Positions 1 through 8,638 are shown, counted from the stretch's first letter. The stretch: DNA of 64,000 nt from CAJCJE01 sp035948315 (GCA_035948315.1 DASZJG010000045.1:1-64000); one strand, 5' to 3'. The notes: generated by a model from the sequence alone, not told the origin. Numbers and translations: made by a program.

Positions 1-101
1 CCGAGTTGTTCCACCGCGAGGTTCCACACGAAGCGTGCGTGCGCGCAATGCTGCGCGAGCAGCACTTCCTGCTCACGGGTCGGATACAGGCGAAACCTCA
101 C
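1..101 (-). mobile_element. tnpB: 5' end of an IS605-type TnpB (OrfB) transposase gene, cut by window edge
   Basis: The minus strand reads from a GTG at 101 off the left edge for 33 codons without a stop. The peptide begins VRFRLYPTREQEVLLAQ and continues with HARFVWNLAVEQL. This is the classic N-terminus of TnpB/OrfB proteins of the IS200/IS605 and IS607 groups (FRLYPT, then a helix ending in FVWN). TnpB is an RNA-guided nuclease carried by these elements. An in-frame TAG at 113-111 limits the start to the GTG at 101. Only about 8 percent of a normal TnpB is visible, so nothing can be said about the catalytic residues, the TnpA partner or the element ends. Confidence 0.8.
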
Positions 102-178
102 AATCGGAGGCTAACCGTGCGCCCTGACAATTCGGGATTCCCCAGGCGGAAGGGCGGGGTATCCACCCGTGACTCTCG

Positions 179-2134
179 ATGACCAACAGCCCGGATCATT
201 ACTCCTACGGTCCCTACCACGACGGACCCGACCCGCTGGCGCCGCCGCTGGACCTCAGCGAGGCGTTGGAGGAGATCGGCCGCGAGGTGATGGAGGGTTC
301 ATCGCCTCGCAACGCGTTGGAGGAAATGCTCCGGCGCGGCCTGCGCCGCACCGCCGGTCTGGACGAGCTGACCACGCGACTGTGGCAGCGGCGTGCCGAG
401 ATCCAGCGGCGGCACCGGCTGGACGGCACCCTGCAACAGGTCCGCGAACTTCTGGACAAGGCGCTGGACGCGGAGCGCAAGGCGCTGTTCCCGGACCCGT
501 CCGACGATGCCCGGTTCGCCGAGGCCCAGCTGGACGCGCTGCCGCCCGGCACCGCGGCCGCGGTCGCCGATCTGGCCGACTACGACTGGCGCTCGCCTGC
601 GGCGCGCGAGGCGTACCAGGAGATCAAGGACCTGCTCGGCAGGGAACTGCTGGACTCCCGGTTCGCCGGAATGAAGCAGGCGCTGGAGAACACCTCACCC
701 GAGGACGTCGAGCGGGTCCGGCAGATGATGGCCGACCTGAACAACCTGCTCACCAAGCACGCCCAGGGCCAGGACACCGAGCAGGACTTCCGCGATTTCA
801 TGCAGCGGCACGGCGAGTTCTTCCCGGAGAATCCGCGCAACGTCGAGGAACTCATCGACGCGCTGGCCAGTCGGGCGGCGGCCGCGCAGCGGATGATGAA
901 CTCGATGACCGAGGCGCAGCGGTCCGAGTTGGAGGGCCTGATCAACCAGGCTTTCGGTGATCCGCGACTGGCCCAGGAGGTCTCCGCGCTGGACGCGAAC
1001 CTGCGCGCGTTGCGGCCCGGCGAGGACTGGACCTCCGGTCGGCGGTTCCGCGGCCAGGATCCGCTCGGTCTCGGCGAAGGTGCGCAGGCCATGCAGGACC
1101 TGGCCGAACTGGACGGGCTGGCCGAACAGCTCGCGCAGTCCTATCCGGGCGCCCGGCTGGAGGACATCGATCTCGAAGCCCTGCAACGCCAACTCGGCGA
1201 CCAAGCGAGCGTCGACGCGCAGCGGTTGGCCGAGTTGGAACGGGAACTGCGCAGGCAGGGTCTGTTCGAACGAGCCGAGGACGGCTCGCTCCGGTTGTCG
1301 CCCAAGGCATTGCGCAAGCTCGGCGAGACCGCGCTGCGCACCGTCGTCGGCCAGCTCCGGTCGCGCCGAGGCGAGCGCGACACCGCGCGTGCGGGCGCGG
1401 CGGGGGAGCCGACCGGTGCGTCCCGGGCCTGGGAGTTCGGCGACAGCGAACCGTGGGACGTGTCCAGGACCGTGCGCAACGCGGTACTGCGCACGGCATC
1501 GGCCGGCAGTTCCACCGTGACCTTGGACGTGTCCGATGTCGAGGTGGTGGAAACCGAGCAGCGCTCGCGCGCCGCGGTCGCGTTGTGCGTGGACACCTCG
1601 TGGTCGATGGTGCAGGACGGCCGGTGGGTGCCGATGAAGCGCACCGCCCTCGCCCTGCACCAGCTGATCGCCACCCGGTTCCGCAACGACGCGCTCCAGG
1701 TGATCACGTTCGGCCGGCACGCGATGAAGATGGACGTCAGCGAGCTGACCGCGTTGGAGGGCGCGTGGGAGCAGGGCACCAACCTGCATCACGCGCTGAT
1801 CCTGGCCGGCCAGCACCTGCGCCGGCACTCGGACGCGATGCCGGTCGTCCTGGTGGTCACCGACGGCGAGCCGACCGCGCATCTGGAACCGAACGGCGAG
1901 GCCGAGTTCAACTGGCCGCCCCTGCCGGAAACCCTGGCGGTGACCATGAACGAGGTGGACGCGCTGGCCAAGCTGGGCGCGTCGATCACCGTGTTCATGC
2001 TCGGTGAGGATCCGAGTCTGGCCCAGTTCGTCGACCTGGTCGCGCGGCGCAGCGGCGGCCGCGTGGTCGCGCCCGATCTGGACGGTCTCGGCGCGGCGGT
2101 GGTCAGCGACTACCTGCGCGGTCGACGCGGCTGA
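179..2134 (+). CDS. VWA domain protein, probable partner of a MoxR/ChlI-type AAA ATPase
   Basis: The protein has 651 residues. The first 400 or so are charged and helical, rich in Glu, Arg, Ala and Leu, with no membrane segment. A von Willebrand factor A domain fills the C-terminal 200 residues. Its metal-ion site shows as VALCVDTSWSM (DxSxS) near residue 470, with a later conserved VVTDGEPTAH. Actinomycete proteins of this form usually sit beside a magnesium-chelatase-like ATPase and are thought to act as its adaptor. No such ATPase is in the window, since a transposase fragment lies upstream instead. The start ATG at 179 has only a weak upstream Shine-Dalgarno match. The 3' end overlaps the convergent FUSC gene by 32 bases. 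Confidence 0.8.
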   Translation: MTNSPDHYSYGPYHDGPDPLAPPLDLSEALEEIGREVMEGSSPRNALEEMLRRGLRRTAGLDELTTRLWQRRAEIQRRHRLDGTLQQVRELLDKALDAERKALFPDPSDDARFAEAQLDALPPGTAAAVADLADYDWRSPAAREAYQEIKDLLGRELLDSRFAGMKQALENTSPEDVERVRQMMADLNNLLTKHAQGQDTEQDFRDFMQRHGEFFPENPRNVEELIDALASRAAAAQRMMNSMTEAQRSELEGLINQAFGDPRLAQEVSALDANLRALRPGEDWTSGRRFRGQDPLGLGEGAQAMQDLAELDGLAEQLAQSYPGARLEDIDLEALQRQLGDQASVDAQRLAELERELRRQGLFERAEDGSLRLSPKALRKLGETALRTVVGQLRSRRGERDTARAGAAGEPTGASRAWEFGDSEPWDVSRTVRNAVLRTASAGSSTVTLDVSDVEVVETEQRSRAAVALCVDTSWSMVQDGRWVPMKRTALALHQLIATRFRNDALQVITFGRHAMKMDVSELTALEGAWEQGTNLHHALILAGQHLRRHSDAMPVVLVVTDGEPTAHLEPNGEAEFNWPPLPETLAVTMNEVDALAKLGASITVFMLGEDPSLAQFVDLVARRSGGRVVAPDLDGLGAAVVSDYLRGRRG

Positions 2135-3293
2135 GCTCGGCGCGGATCTCGTCGAACACGTCCGCGAGGAAGCGTTTGTCTCGGCGGCTGCCCGGTAGCA
2201 ACCGGTGCAGCCGCCGGTGCGCGTTGAACGCGGGCGCGATCAGGTCCAGCTGCTTGATCGCCTGTTGGACGGCCTCGTGGGCGTCCTCGCCCGACCGCAG
2301 CCGTTCGATCGCCCCGCGCGCGTCGCCGATGCGTCTGCGGGCCACGTCGCGGCTGCGGATCGGCAGGATCAGCCACGATGCCGCGACCCCGAGCACACCG
2401 CCGACCACGATCGCCTCCAGCCGCGTGAACAGCAGCGGCGCCGCGTCCTCGCCGAACAACCCGAGCAGCAGCGCCATGGCCGCGGTCACGCACGCCGCCC
2501 AGTACGCGTAGCTGAGCGGGCGCAGCACGATGCCGGCGATCAACACCACGAGAATCGCCGCGACAGCCCCGGCCCCACTCGGCGTGAACAGCGCGAACAG
2601 GCCGGTCGCGGCCAGCGTCCCCGCAGCGGCGCCGAGCACGCGCAGCACGCTCTTGTGCAGCACGTCGCCCCGGCCCCGGTTGCCGACGCACACGATGAAC
2701 GCGGTCAACACCACCCACTGCCAGTGCGTCGGCCAGACCAGTCGGCCCACCACGAACGCGGCGGTGAGCGCGGCGGCCAGCTGAACCGCCATCTTCGTGC
2801 TGGTCGCGGCGCTCGACCGGGCCCTGGCGACCGGCGTGTCCGACCCGACCGCGAGCTGCATCGCGGACACCAGCAGGAACACGACGGCCGCCGCCACGCC
2901 GGACCACAATGGACTCCCGGTCGGCGCGAACAGCAGTGACAGCAACGGCAGGATCGCCAGCGTCCCCAGTTTGCTCGCCCGTGGGCCGAACCGGCGCACC
3001 CAGACCGTCGCGCTGAGCGCGAGCACGAACACCGCGCAGCCGACGACGGCCCACCGCCCGGCCAGCAAGCCGCCCAGTGCGCTGGCGCCGGCCGCGACCA
3101 GCGGCACGACGACGAGTCCGGCCGCGCGATCGGTCCAGGCCGCCGGCTGCTGGGTCCGGCCGAGCGACATGCCGACCATGGTCGCCAGCACCACCGTGCC
3201 GGGCGAGGCGTGCGCGAACCGGGCGAGCGCGAGGCCCACGCCCAGTCCGATCAGCATCGACGCCACATTGACCACAGCAGATTTACTAAGCAT
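2103..3293 (-). CDS. FUSC-family (aromatic acid exporter-like) membrane protein
   Basis: The protein has about 396 residues with two blocks of hydrophobic helices (roughly residues 5-150 and 170-310) separated by a short charged stretch. A cytoplasmic helical tail carries a run of Arg residues. This two-block layout is that of the FUSC/YccS/ArAE family, integral membrane proteins linked to efflux of aromatic acids and similar small molecules. The family call rests on topology and conserved stretches such as the WQWVVLTAF segment that opens the second half. The substrate is unknown. A GTG at 3296 is an alternative start. No Shine-Dalgarno sequence is seen, so the message may be leaderless. The gene diverges from a MarR regulator, its likely controller. 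Confidence 0.75.
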   Translation of the reverse strand: MLSKSAVVNVASMLIGLGVGLALARFAHASPGTVVLATMVGMSLGRTQQPAAWTDRAAGLVVVPLVAAGASALGGLLAGRWAVVGCAVFVLALSATVWVRRFGPRASKLGTLAILPLLSLLFAPTGSPLWSGVAAAVVFLLVSAMQLAVGSDTPVARARSSAATSTKMAVQLAAALTAAFVVGRLVWPTHWQWVVLTAFIVCVGNRGRGDVLHKSVLRVLGAAAGTLAATGLFALFTPSGAGAVAAILVVLIAGIVLRPLSYAYWAACVTAAMALLLGLFGEDAAPLLFTRLEAIVVGGVLGVAASWLILPIRSRDVARRRIGDARGAIERLRSGEDAHEAVQQAIKQLDLIAPAFNAHRRLHRLLPGSRRDKRFLADVFDEIRAELSRVDRAGSR

Positions 3294-3296
3294 CAC

Positions 3297-3315
3297 GTAC
3301 TAACATTACCAGTAC
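3297..3315. promoter_or_regulatory. Inverted repeat between FUSC and MarR genes, candidate MarR operator
   Basis: GTACT and AGTAC form a perfect inverted repeat around a 9-base centre in the 43-base gap between the divergent starts. Related TACTAA and GTACTAG stretches flank it on both sides (3281-3306 and 3341-3357), so more than one site is possible. MarR proteins usually repress their own promoter and that of a divergent neighbour from such palindromes. The arms are short, so this is a candidate only. Confidence 0.45.
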
Positions 3316-3336
3316 GAGCGCCATCGACACCCGAAT

Positions 3337-3816
3337 ATGGTAAGTGATACGGTACTAGTTGTGGATGCGGAGGAGCGCAGGTCGATTGCGGCGGACACCA
3401 GGCGCGCGATGGTGCGGCTCTCTCGCCGACTGCGTGCGCAGCGCGAACCCGACTCGTTGAGCCTGAACAAGATCAGCGTGCTCAGCCACCTCTACCACCA
3501 CGGCCCGAGCACGCCGGGCGAGATCACCGTTGCCGAGCGGCAGCGCCCGCAGTCGCTGACCAGGGTGTTCGCCGAACTGGAGCGGGACGGCCTGATCGTG
3601 CGCACGCCCAGCGAGCGCGACCGGCGCGAATCCGTGCTCGACCTCACCGACATCGGCCGCGCCGTGCTGGTCGCCGACGCGGACCGGCGCGACGCATGGC
3701 TCGCTGAGGCCATCACCGAACTCACCGACACCGAGGCGCAACTGCTCCGCCTCGCCGCCGGCCTGATGGACCGGCTCGCCGACGGAAAACCTATGTTCGA
3801 CGAAGGAGCGCCATGA
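3337..3816 (+). CDS. MarR-family transcriptional regulator
   Basis: The protein has 159 residues with a winged-helix MarR fold. The recognition region reads TPGEITVAERQRPQSLTRVF and is followed by the wing, with the family hallmark DRRESVLDLTDIGRA (the DxRxxxxxLT pattern). It probably senses a small aromatic or toxic molecule and controls the divergent FUSC exporter and the two P450 genes that follow. The ATG at 3337 lacks a clear Shine-Dalgarno sequence. A GTG at 3361 in the same frame removes eight residues that do not belong to the fold, and it may be the real, possibly leaderless start. The stop overlaps the start of the first P450 by four bases, so the genes are co-transcribed. Confidence 0.85.
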   Translation: MVSDTVLVVDAEERRSIAADTRRAMVRLSRRLRAQREPDSLSLNKISVLSHLYHHGPSTPGEITVAERQRPQSLTRVFAELERDGLIVRTPSERDRRESVLDLTDIGRAVLVADADRRDAWLAEAITELTDTEAQLLRLAAGLMDRLADGKPMFDEGAP

Positions 3817-5015
3817 CCGAACCCGCCGCGTTCCCGATGCCCCGGTCCTGCCCGTTCGACCCACCGGCCGACCTGGCCGAGTTCGCGGCAGGCGAGCCGA
3901 TCGCCCGCGTACGCATCTGGGACGGCAGCACCCCGTGGCTGATCACCCGGCACGACGACGTCCGGGCCGTCCTGGCCGACCGGCGCTTCTCCAGCGACGG
4001 CAACAGGCCCGGCTTTCCCAGCCAGAGCCCGGTGAGCAAGTTCCGCCGCGAACGCAGCCGAGGCTCGTTCCTGTCCATGGACGACCCCGAACACGCGCGC
4101 TACCGGCGGATGCTGGTCGGCGAGTTCACCGTGCGCCGGATCGAGGGCCTGCGCCCGCTGATCGTCGAGTCGGTCACCGATCTGCTGGCCGCCATGGCCT
4201 CCGGCCCGAAACCGGTCGACCTGATCACCGCGTTCGCGCTTCCCCTGCCCTCGCTGGTGATCTGCCACCTGCTCGGCGTGCCCTACGCCGACCACGAGTT
4301 CTTCCAGGACCGCAGCCGCGAGATGCTCAATGCGACCGGCGACCCGGCCGAGGCGTTGCGCGCCGGCAAGGATCTCGGGCAGTACCTGCACACCCTGATC
4401 AAGGCCAAGGAGGCCGAGCCCGGCGACGACCTGCTGAGCAGACTGGTGGACTCGCGCCTGCGCACCGAGGAGCTGACCAGCCGCGAGGTCACCTCAATGG
4501 CCATGCTGCTGCTCATCGCCGGCCACGAGACAACGGCCAACCAGTTCGGGCTCGGCGTCGCCGCCCTCCTGCGCAATCCCGAGCAGGCCGCCCAACTGCG
4601 CGATGCCACCGATCCGGACGTGGTCAACGGGGCGGTCGAGGAACTGTTGCGGCTGCTCACCATCACGCATTTCGGCAGGCGCCGCGTTGCCGTCGAGGAC
4701 GTCGAGGTGCGCGGCACGCTGATCAGAGCGGGCAACGGCGTGATCGCGGCCGCCGACATCGCCAACCGCGACCCGGACGTCTTCGCCGACCCGGACCGCT
4801 TCGACCCGACCCGCAAACCCAACCGGCACGTCGCTTTCGGCTTCGGTGTGCACCAGTGTCTTGGCCAACCGCTCGCCCGGCTCGAACTGCAGATCGCGTT
4901 TCCGGCTCTGCTGCGTCGTTTCCCGGACCTGCGCCTCGCCGTCGACTTCGACGAGATCGCCTACCGCGACAAGCTGCCCATCTACGGACCGAAGGCCCTC
5001 CCGATCACCTGGTGA
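3813..5015 (+). CDS. Cytochrome P450, first of a tandem pair
   Basis: This is a 400-residue soluble bacterial class I P450. The I-helix oxygen-binding motif reads AGHETTANQ, the K-helix ExxR is in EELLRLL, and the haem-cysteine loop reads FGFGVHQCLGQPLA. It carries out a monooxygenation on an unknown substrate with electrons from a ferredoxin and a ferredoxin reductase, neither of which is encoded nearby. It is translationally coupled to the MarR gene through an ATGA overlap. The next gene is a close paralogue, with long identical stretches such as GPKPVDL and LPLPSLVIC. This points to local duplication. The length is typical and no key residue is missing. Confidence 0.93.
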   Translation: MTEPAAFPMPRSCPFDPPADLAEFAAGEPIARVRIWDGSTPWLITRHDDVRAVLADRRFSSDGNRPGFPSQSPVSKFRRERSRGSFLSMDDPEHARYRRMLVGEFTVRRIEGLRPLIVESVTDLLAAMASGPKPVDLITAFALPLPSLVICHLLGVPYADHEFFQDRSREMLNATGDPAEALRAGKDLGQYLHTLIKAKEAEPGDDLLSRLVDSRLRTEELTSREVTSMAMLLLIAGHETTANQFGLGVAALLRNPEQAAQLRDATDPDVVNGAVEELLRLLTITHFGRRRVAVEDVEVRGTLIRAGNGVIAAADIANRDPDVFADPDRFDPTRKPNRHVAFGFGVHQCLGQPLARLELQIAFPALLRRFPDLRLAVDFDEIAYRDKLPIYGPKALPITW

Positions 5016-5052
5016 CGTCGCGGTGACGGCCGGCGCGAGAACATGACCGGTT

Positions 5053-6192
5053 GTGGACAGCTACCAGATGGCGACCCCGTCGCCCGAAGCGCCCATCATC
5101 CGAGTCCGCAGCTGGGACGGCAACACGCCCTGGCTGATCAGCGGTCACGAGGTCGCCCGCGCCGCGCTGGCCAGCCCGGCCCTGAGCGCCAACCAGGCCA
5201 AGCCGGGCTATCCGTCGGTCGGGCCCGGCAATGTGGCCCAGCCGAGTCCCGGCGTGTTCCTGACCATGGACGGCGCCGCGCACGCCCGGTTCCGCCGCAA
5301 ACTGATCGGCGAGTTCACCGTCCGCCGCATCGAGGCGCTGCGGCCGCGCGTCGACCAGATCGTCGCCGACCTGCTCGACGCCATGGCAGACGGCCCGAAA
5401 CCGGTCGACCTGGTCAGCGCGCTCGCCCTGCCGCTGCCCTCACTGGTGATCTGCGAACTGCTCGGCGTGCCCTTCGCCGATCACGACTTCTTCCAACGGC
5501 TCAGCCACGAGTCGCAGGAGGTGCAGGCCGGCCCCGAACACACCCAGCGCGCGCTGGCCGAGCTCGTCGCCTACCTCAACGACCTCGTCCTGGCCAAGCA
5601 AGCCGACCCGACCGACGACCTGCTCGGCAGGCTGCTGACCACGGGCGAATTCGATCAGCGTGAAGTGACCGGCGTTGCCACGCTGCTGTTGGTCGCCGGC
5701 CACGAGACCACCGCCAACCAGATCGGGCTCGGCGTGCTCACCCTGCTCCGCCATCCCGACCAGGCCGCCGAACTGCGCGCCACCGACGACCCGGCGCAGG
5801 TCAAGGACGCGGTCGAGGAACTGCTCCGGCTGCTGACCATCACCCAGGTCGGCGCCCGCCGCGTCGCCGTCGAGGACGTGACCATCGGCGACGTGCGGAT
5901 CAAGGCCGGCGATGGGGTGATCGTCGCGACGAACATCGCCAACCGCGACCCGGCCGTCTTCGACCACCCCGACGACTACGACCCGCACCGCGCCGTCAAC
6001 CACCACGTCACGTTCGGCTTCGGCCCGCACCAGTGCCTCGGCCAACCGCTCGCCCGACTCGAACTCCAGGCGGTGCATCCCGCGCTGCTGCGCCGTTTCC
6101 CGACCATGCGACTCGCCGTCGACCCGGCCGAACTGTCCTATCGGGACTCAATGCCGGTCTACGGGCTAAATGCGTTGCCGGTGACCTGGTGA
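5053..6192 (+). CDS. Cytochrome P450, second of a tandem pair, short N-terminus
   Basis: This 379-residue P450 is a paralogue of the upstream gene. It has AGHETTANQ in the I-helix, EELLRLL with ExxR, and FGFGPHQCLGQPLA at the haem ligand. The N-terminus is about 20 residues shorter than in the first copy and lacks the usual first segment (SCPFDPP and following). From APIIRVRSWDG onward the two align directly. The GTG start at 5053 or the ATG at 5068 are both possible. The 37-base gap from the first P450 suggests a shared transcript. The short N-terminus may be natural or may reflect erosion after duplication. Confidence 0.9.
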   Translation: MDSYQMATPSPEAPIIRVRSWDGNTPWLISGHEVARAALASPALSANQAKPGYPSVGPGNVAQPSPGVFLTMDGAAHARFRRKLIGEFTVRRIEALRPRVDQIVADLLDAMADGPKPVDLVSALALPLPSLVICELLGVPFADHDFFQRLSHESQEVQAGPEHTQRALAELVAYLNDLVLAKQADPTDDLLGRLLTTGEFDQREVTGVATLLLVAGHETTANQIGLGVLTLLRHPDQAAELRATDDPAQVKDAVEELLRLLTITQVGARRVAVEDVTIGDVRIKAGDGVIVATNIANRDPAVFDHPDDYDPHRAVNHHVTFGFGPHQCLGQPLARLELQAVHPALLRRFPTMRLAVDPAELSYRDSMPVYGLNALPVTW

Positions 6193-6211
6193 TCGGCGCT
6201 AGCGTGGCGCG

Positions 6212-6373
6212 GTGCACAGCGACCGGAGCGCACGCCAACTCAGCCTGATCGAGGACATCGCCGCGCTGGCCGAGCAGGCCGGCGCCCGGTATGCGACGCC
6301 GCGCCAACGACGCCGAGGACATCGCGCGGATCCGGAGCAAGCGATGACAGCGAGGGATGGCAGCAAGCGATGA
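6212..6373 (+). CDS. Small 53-residue reading frame coupled to the ABC transporter gene, doubtful
   Basis: A GTG-initiated frame fills the gap between the second P450 and the ABC transporter and ends in an ATGA overlap with the transporter start. The first half (ARQLSLIEDIAALAEQAGARY) looks like a natural amphipathic helix. The second half is Arg-rich and looks less natural. In another frame the same DNA reads NDAEDIARIRSKR and then stops, so the stretch could be a frameshifted remnant of a short gene. I recognise no family. It may simply be a translated leader for the transporter. Confidence 0.3.
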   Translation: MHSDRSARQLSLIEDIAALAEQAGARYATPRQRRRGHRADPEQAMTARDGSKR

Positions 6374-8133
6374 CACTGCCGATGACACAGCCGATGAGAA
6401 CCGAAACGCCGGTCTGGCGGGTGCTGCTCGGCTACGTCCGACCGTTCCGGCTCGCGCTGCTCGGCGGCGGGATGATCAGCCTGGTCACCTCGGCGACCGG
6501 GCTGGCGCTCCCGCTGGTCGTGCGCGCGCTGCTCGGCGGGCTGGGCTCGCGACACGCGATCACTGGGCTGCTGGTGTTGATGAGCCTGCTGGTGATCGCG
6601 AACGCCGCACTCGGCGCGGTCGGGTCCTACCTGCTCGAACGGACTGCCGAGTCGGTGGTGCTCCGGGCCCGCCGTGACCTGGTCACCCGGCTGCTGCACC
6701 TGCGCGTCGCCGAGGTCGACCGGGCCGAGCCGGGGGATCTGATGTCCCGGGTCACCGCGGACACCACGTTGCTGCGCTCGGTCACCACGCAGTCGTTGGT
6801 GTCGCTGGTGACCAGCGTGATCACCCTGGTCGCGACCGTCACCCTGATGGCGTTGCTCGACCCGCTGCTGCTGGGCGTCACGGTGGTCGTGCTCGGGCTC
6901 TCACAGGTCGTGGTGCGGCTGGTCGTGCCGAGGATCGCGCGGGCGGCGGGCCAGGCGCAGGAGTCGGTCGGTGTGCTCGGCGCGAACCTGGAACGGGCAC
7001 TCGGCGCGCTGCGCACGGTGAAGGCGAGCGGGGCCGAGGAACGCGAACGCGACCGGCTGGACGGCGCCGCGCAGGCCGCATGGCGTGGCGGGGTGCGGGC
7101 GGCGAAGTGGCAGGCGATCGCCGGCAACATCGGCGGCCTGGCCATCCAGCTCGCGTTCATCGTCGTGCTCGGACTCGGCGGCGCACGGGTCATCTCCGGC
7201 GCCATCGACGTGGGCACCCTGGTCGCGTTCCTGCTGTACCTGTACTACCTGATCCCGCCCATGCGCGACCTGGTCAACGCCTTCGGCGAGTACCAGCTTG
7301 GCGCGGTCGCCGTGCGGCGGATCCGCGAGGTCACCGGATTGCCGGCCGAGCCGGTCGGCCGGCTCCCGGCCCGCGCGCCGGGGGAGCGGCCGGCCGCTAC
7401 CGTCGCGTTCGACGACGTGCGGTTCCGCTACCGGCCCGAACTGCCCGAAGTGCACGACGGCGTCACCTTCACGGTGCCGCCACGCGGCATGACCGCGTTC
7501 GTAGGCCCGTCCGGCGCCGGCAAGACCACGGTGTTCGCGTTGATCGAACGCTTCTACGACGCCGATGCCGGCCAAGTGCTGGTGGACGGCCGCGCGGTCG
7601 ACGACTGGCCGCTGGCCGAGTTGCGCGACCAGATCGGCTATGTCGAGCAGGACGCGCCCGTGCTGTCCGGCACGCTGCGCGAGAACCTGATCTTCGGCGC
7701 CCCGGACACCGACGACGTCGAACTGCACGACATCTTGCGCGCGACCCGACTGGACACCATGATCGACCGGCTGCCCGACGGCGTGGACACCGCGGTCGGG
7801 CATCGCGGTGTCACCCTCTCCGGCGGCGAACGCCAACGGGTCGCGATCGCCCGCGCCCTGCTGCGCAGGCCGCGACTGTTGCTGTTGGACGAGGTCACCT
7901 CGCAACTCGACGCGGTCAACGAGGCGGCGCTGCGCGAAACCATCGCCGAGGCCGCAACTCGCACGACCGTCCTCGTGGTGGCGCACCGCCTGTCCACGGT
8001 GACCATGGCCGACCGGATCGTGGTGATGGCCGACGGCCGAGTCCGCGCGGTCGGCAGTCACGCGGAACTCCTCGCCGCCGACACCCTCTACGCCGAACTC
8101 GCCGCGACCCAGTTCATCAGCAACGGCGCATAG
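6370..8133 (+). CDS. ABC exporter half-transporter (membrane domain fused to ATPase)
   Basis: The protein has 587 residues. Residues 1-320 hold six predicted membrane helices of the ABC exporter type (MsbA/LmrA fold). The ATPase follows, with Walker A GPSGAGKTT, the Q-loop in IGYVEQDAPVL, signature LSGGERQR, Walker B LLLLDEVTSQLD and the H-loop in VAHRLST. The Walker B Glu is present, so it should be active as a homodimer or with a partner. It exports a lipid, drug or peptide of unknown identity. Possible start codons at 6370 and 6385 differ little. The gene may be co-transcribed with the P450s. A hairpin lies just after its stop. Confidence 0.92.
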   Translation: MTLPMTQPMRTETPVWRVLLGYVRPFRLALLGGGMISLVTSATGLALPLVVRALLGGLGSRHAITGLLVLMSLLVIANAALGAVGSYLLERTAESVVLRARRDLVTRLLHLRVAEVDRAEPGDLMSRVTADTTLLRSVTTQSLVSLVTSVITLVATVTLMALLDPLLLGVTVVVLGLSQVVVRLVVPRIARAAGQAQESVGVLGANLERALGALRTVKASGAEERERDRLDGAAQAAWRGGVRAAKWQAIAGNIGGLAIQLAFIVVLGLGGARVISGAIDVGTLVAFLLYLYYLIPPMRDLVNAFGEYQLGAVAVRRIREVTGLPAEPVGRLPARAPGERPAATVAFDDVRFRYRPELPEVHDGVTFTVPPRGMTAFVGPSGAGKTTVFALIERFYDADAGQVLVDGRAVDDWPLAELRDQIGYVEQDAPVLSGTLRENLIFGAPDTDDVELHDILRATRLDTMIDRLPDGVDTAVGHRGVTLSGGERQRVAIARALLRRPRLLLLDEVTSQLDAVNEAALRETIAEAATRTTVLVVAHRLSTVTMADRIVVMADGRVRAVGSHAELLAADTLYAELAATQFISNGA

Positions 8134-8149
8134 CCGGCCCGAAGGGCCC

Positions 8150-8178
8150 CCCGCCACCGGCACCTGGCCGGCGGTGGG
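8150..8178. terminator. Hairpin between convergent ABC transporter and SnoaL-like genes
   Basis: CCCGCCACCGGC at 8150-8161 pairs with GCCGGCGGTGGG at 8167-8178 (10 of 12 positions) around a 5-base loop, in the short gap between two convergent stops. There is no T-tract, so it is a plausible but weak bidirectional terminator. Confidence 0.5.
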
Positions 8179-8182
8179 CTGA

Positions 8183-8590
8183 CTACCGCGCCTTGGTCAC
8201 CGCGGCGATCGCGTTGGCCTGGATCTGCTCGAACCGGGCGGCCATCTGGCGGGACAGCGCCTCGGCGGCGCGCAGCGGCCGAACCATCACCATGAAGTCG
8301 ACGATCTTGCCGTCGGCGTCGTAGCGCAGGAAGTCGCAGCCGGTGATCTCCAGGTCCTCGACCTTGGCCGCGAAGACCAGCGCGTGGTCGACGCCGTTCG
8401 GGTCGCGGATCTCGCGCACGTAGTGGAAGTCCTGGAAGACCTCGGCGACGGCCCGCAGGATGGCTGAGGTGATCGCCTTGCCCGGGTAGGGCTTGAAAGC
8501 GACCGGGCTGCGAAACACCACGTCCTCAGCCAGCAAGTCGTCGACCGCTGCCATGTCATGAGCCTCGATCGCCGCGCGGAACGTCGTCAT
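8183..8590 (-). CDS. SnoaL-like / NTF2-fold protein
   Basis: The protein has 135 residues when started at the ATG at 8590, which has GGGAG six bases upstream on the minus strand. A GTG at 8602 would add four residues. The sequence follows the alpha-plus-beta cone of SnoaL-like proteins: an N-terminal helix with DDLLAEDVVFRSPV, a middle section with ITGCDFLRYDADGKIVDFMV, and a C-terminal helical tail. Such proteins are isomerases, hydrolases or orphan ligand binders of polyketides and small acids. No catalytic residue can be assigned. It diverges from a PadR regulator across a perfect palindrome, so the regulator probably controls this gene. Confidence 0.75.
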   Translation of the reverse strand: MTTFRAAIEAHDMAAVDDLLAEDVVFRSPVAFKPYPGKAITSAILRAVAEVFQDFHYVREIRDPNGVDHALVFAAKVEDLEITGCDFLRYDADGKIVDFMVMVRPLRAAEALSRQMAARFEQIQANAIAAVTKAR

Positions 8591-8605
8591 AGTCACTCCC
8601 ACACC

Positions 8606-8623
8606 TAGTCAATTTTTTGACTA
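8606..8623. promoter_or_regulatory. Perfect palindrome, probable PadR operator
   Basis: TAGTCAA, four T, TTGACTA form a perfect inverted repeat with 7-base arms. It lies in the 48-base gap between the SnoaL-like gene and the PadR gene, 15 bases upstream of each start codon. It is strikingly AT-rich for this genome. The position suits repression of both genes. Confidence 0.7.
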
Positions 8624-8638
8624 TATTAGACTGGCTCC

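Noticed and set aside
5043..5663. Alternative frame before the second P450 with a P450-like GDPVAR stretch, hinting at a frameshift
   Set aside because: The actual frame aligns directly with the first P450 from APIIRVR onward. The match is too short to support a shifted N-terminus.
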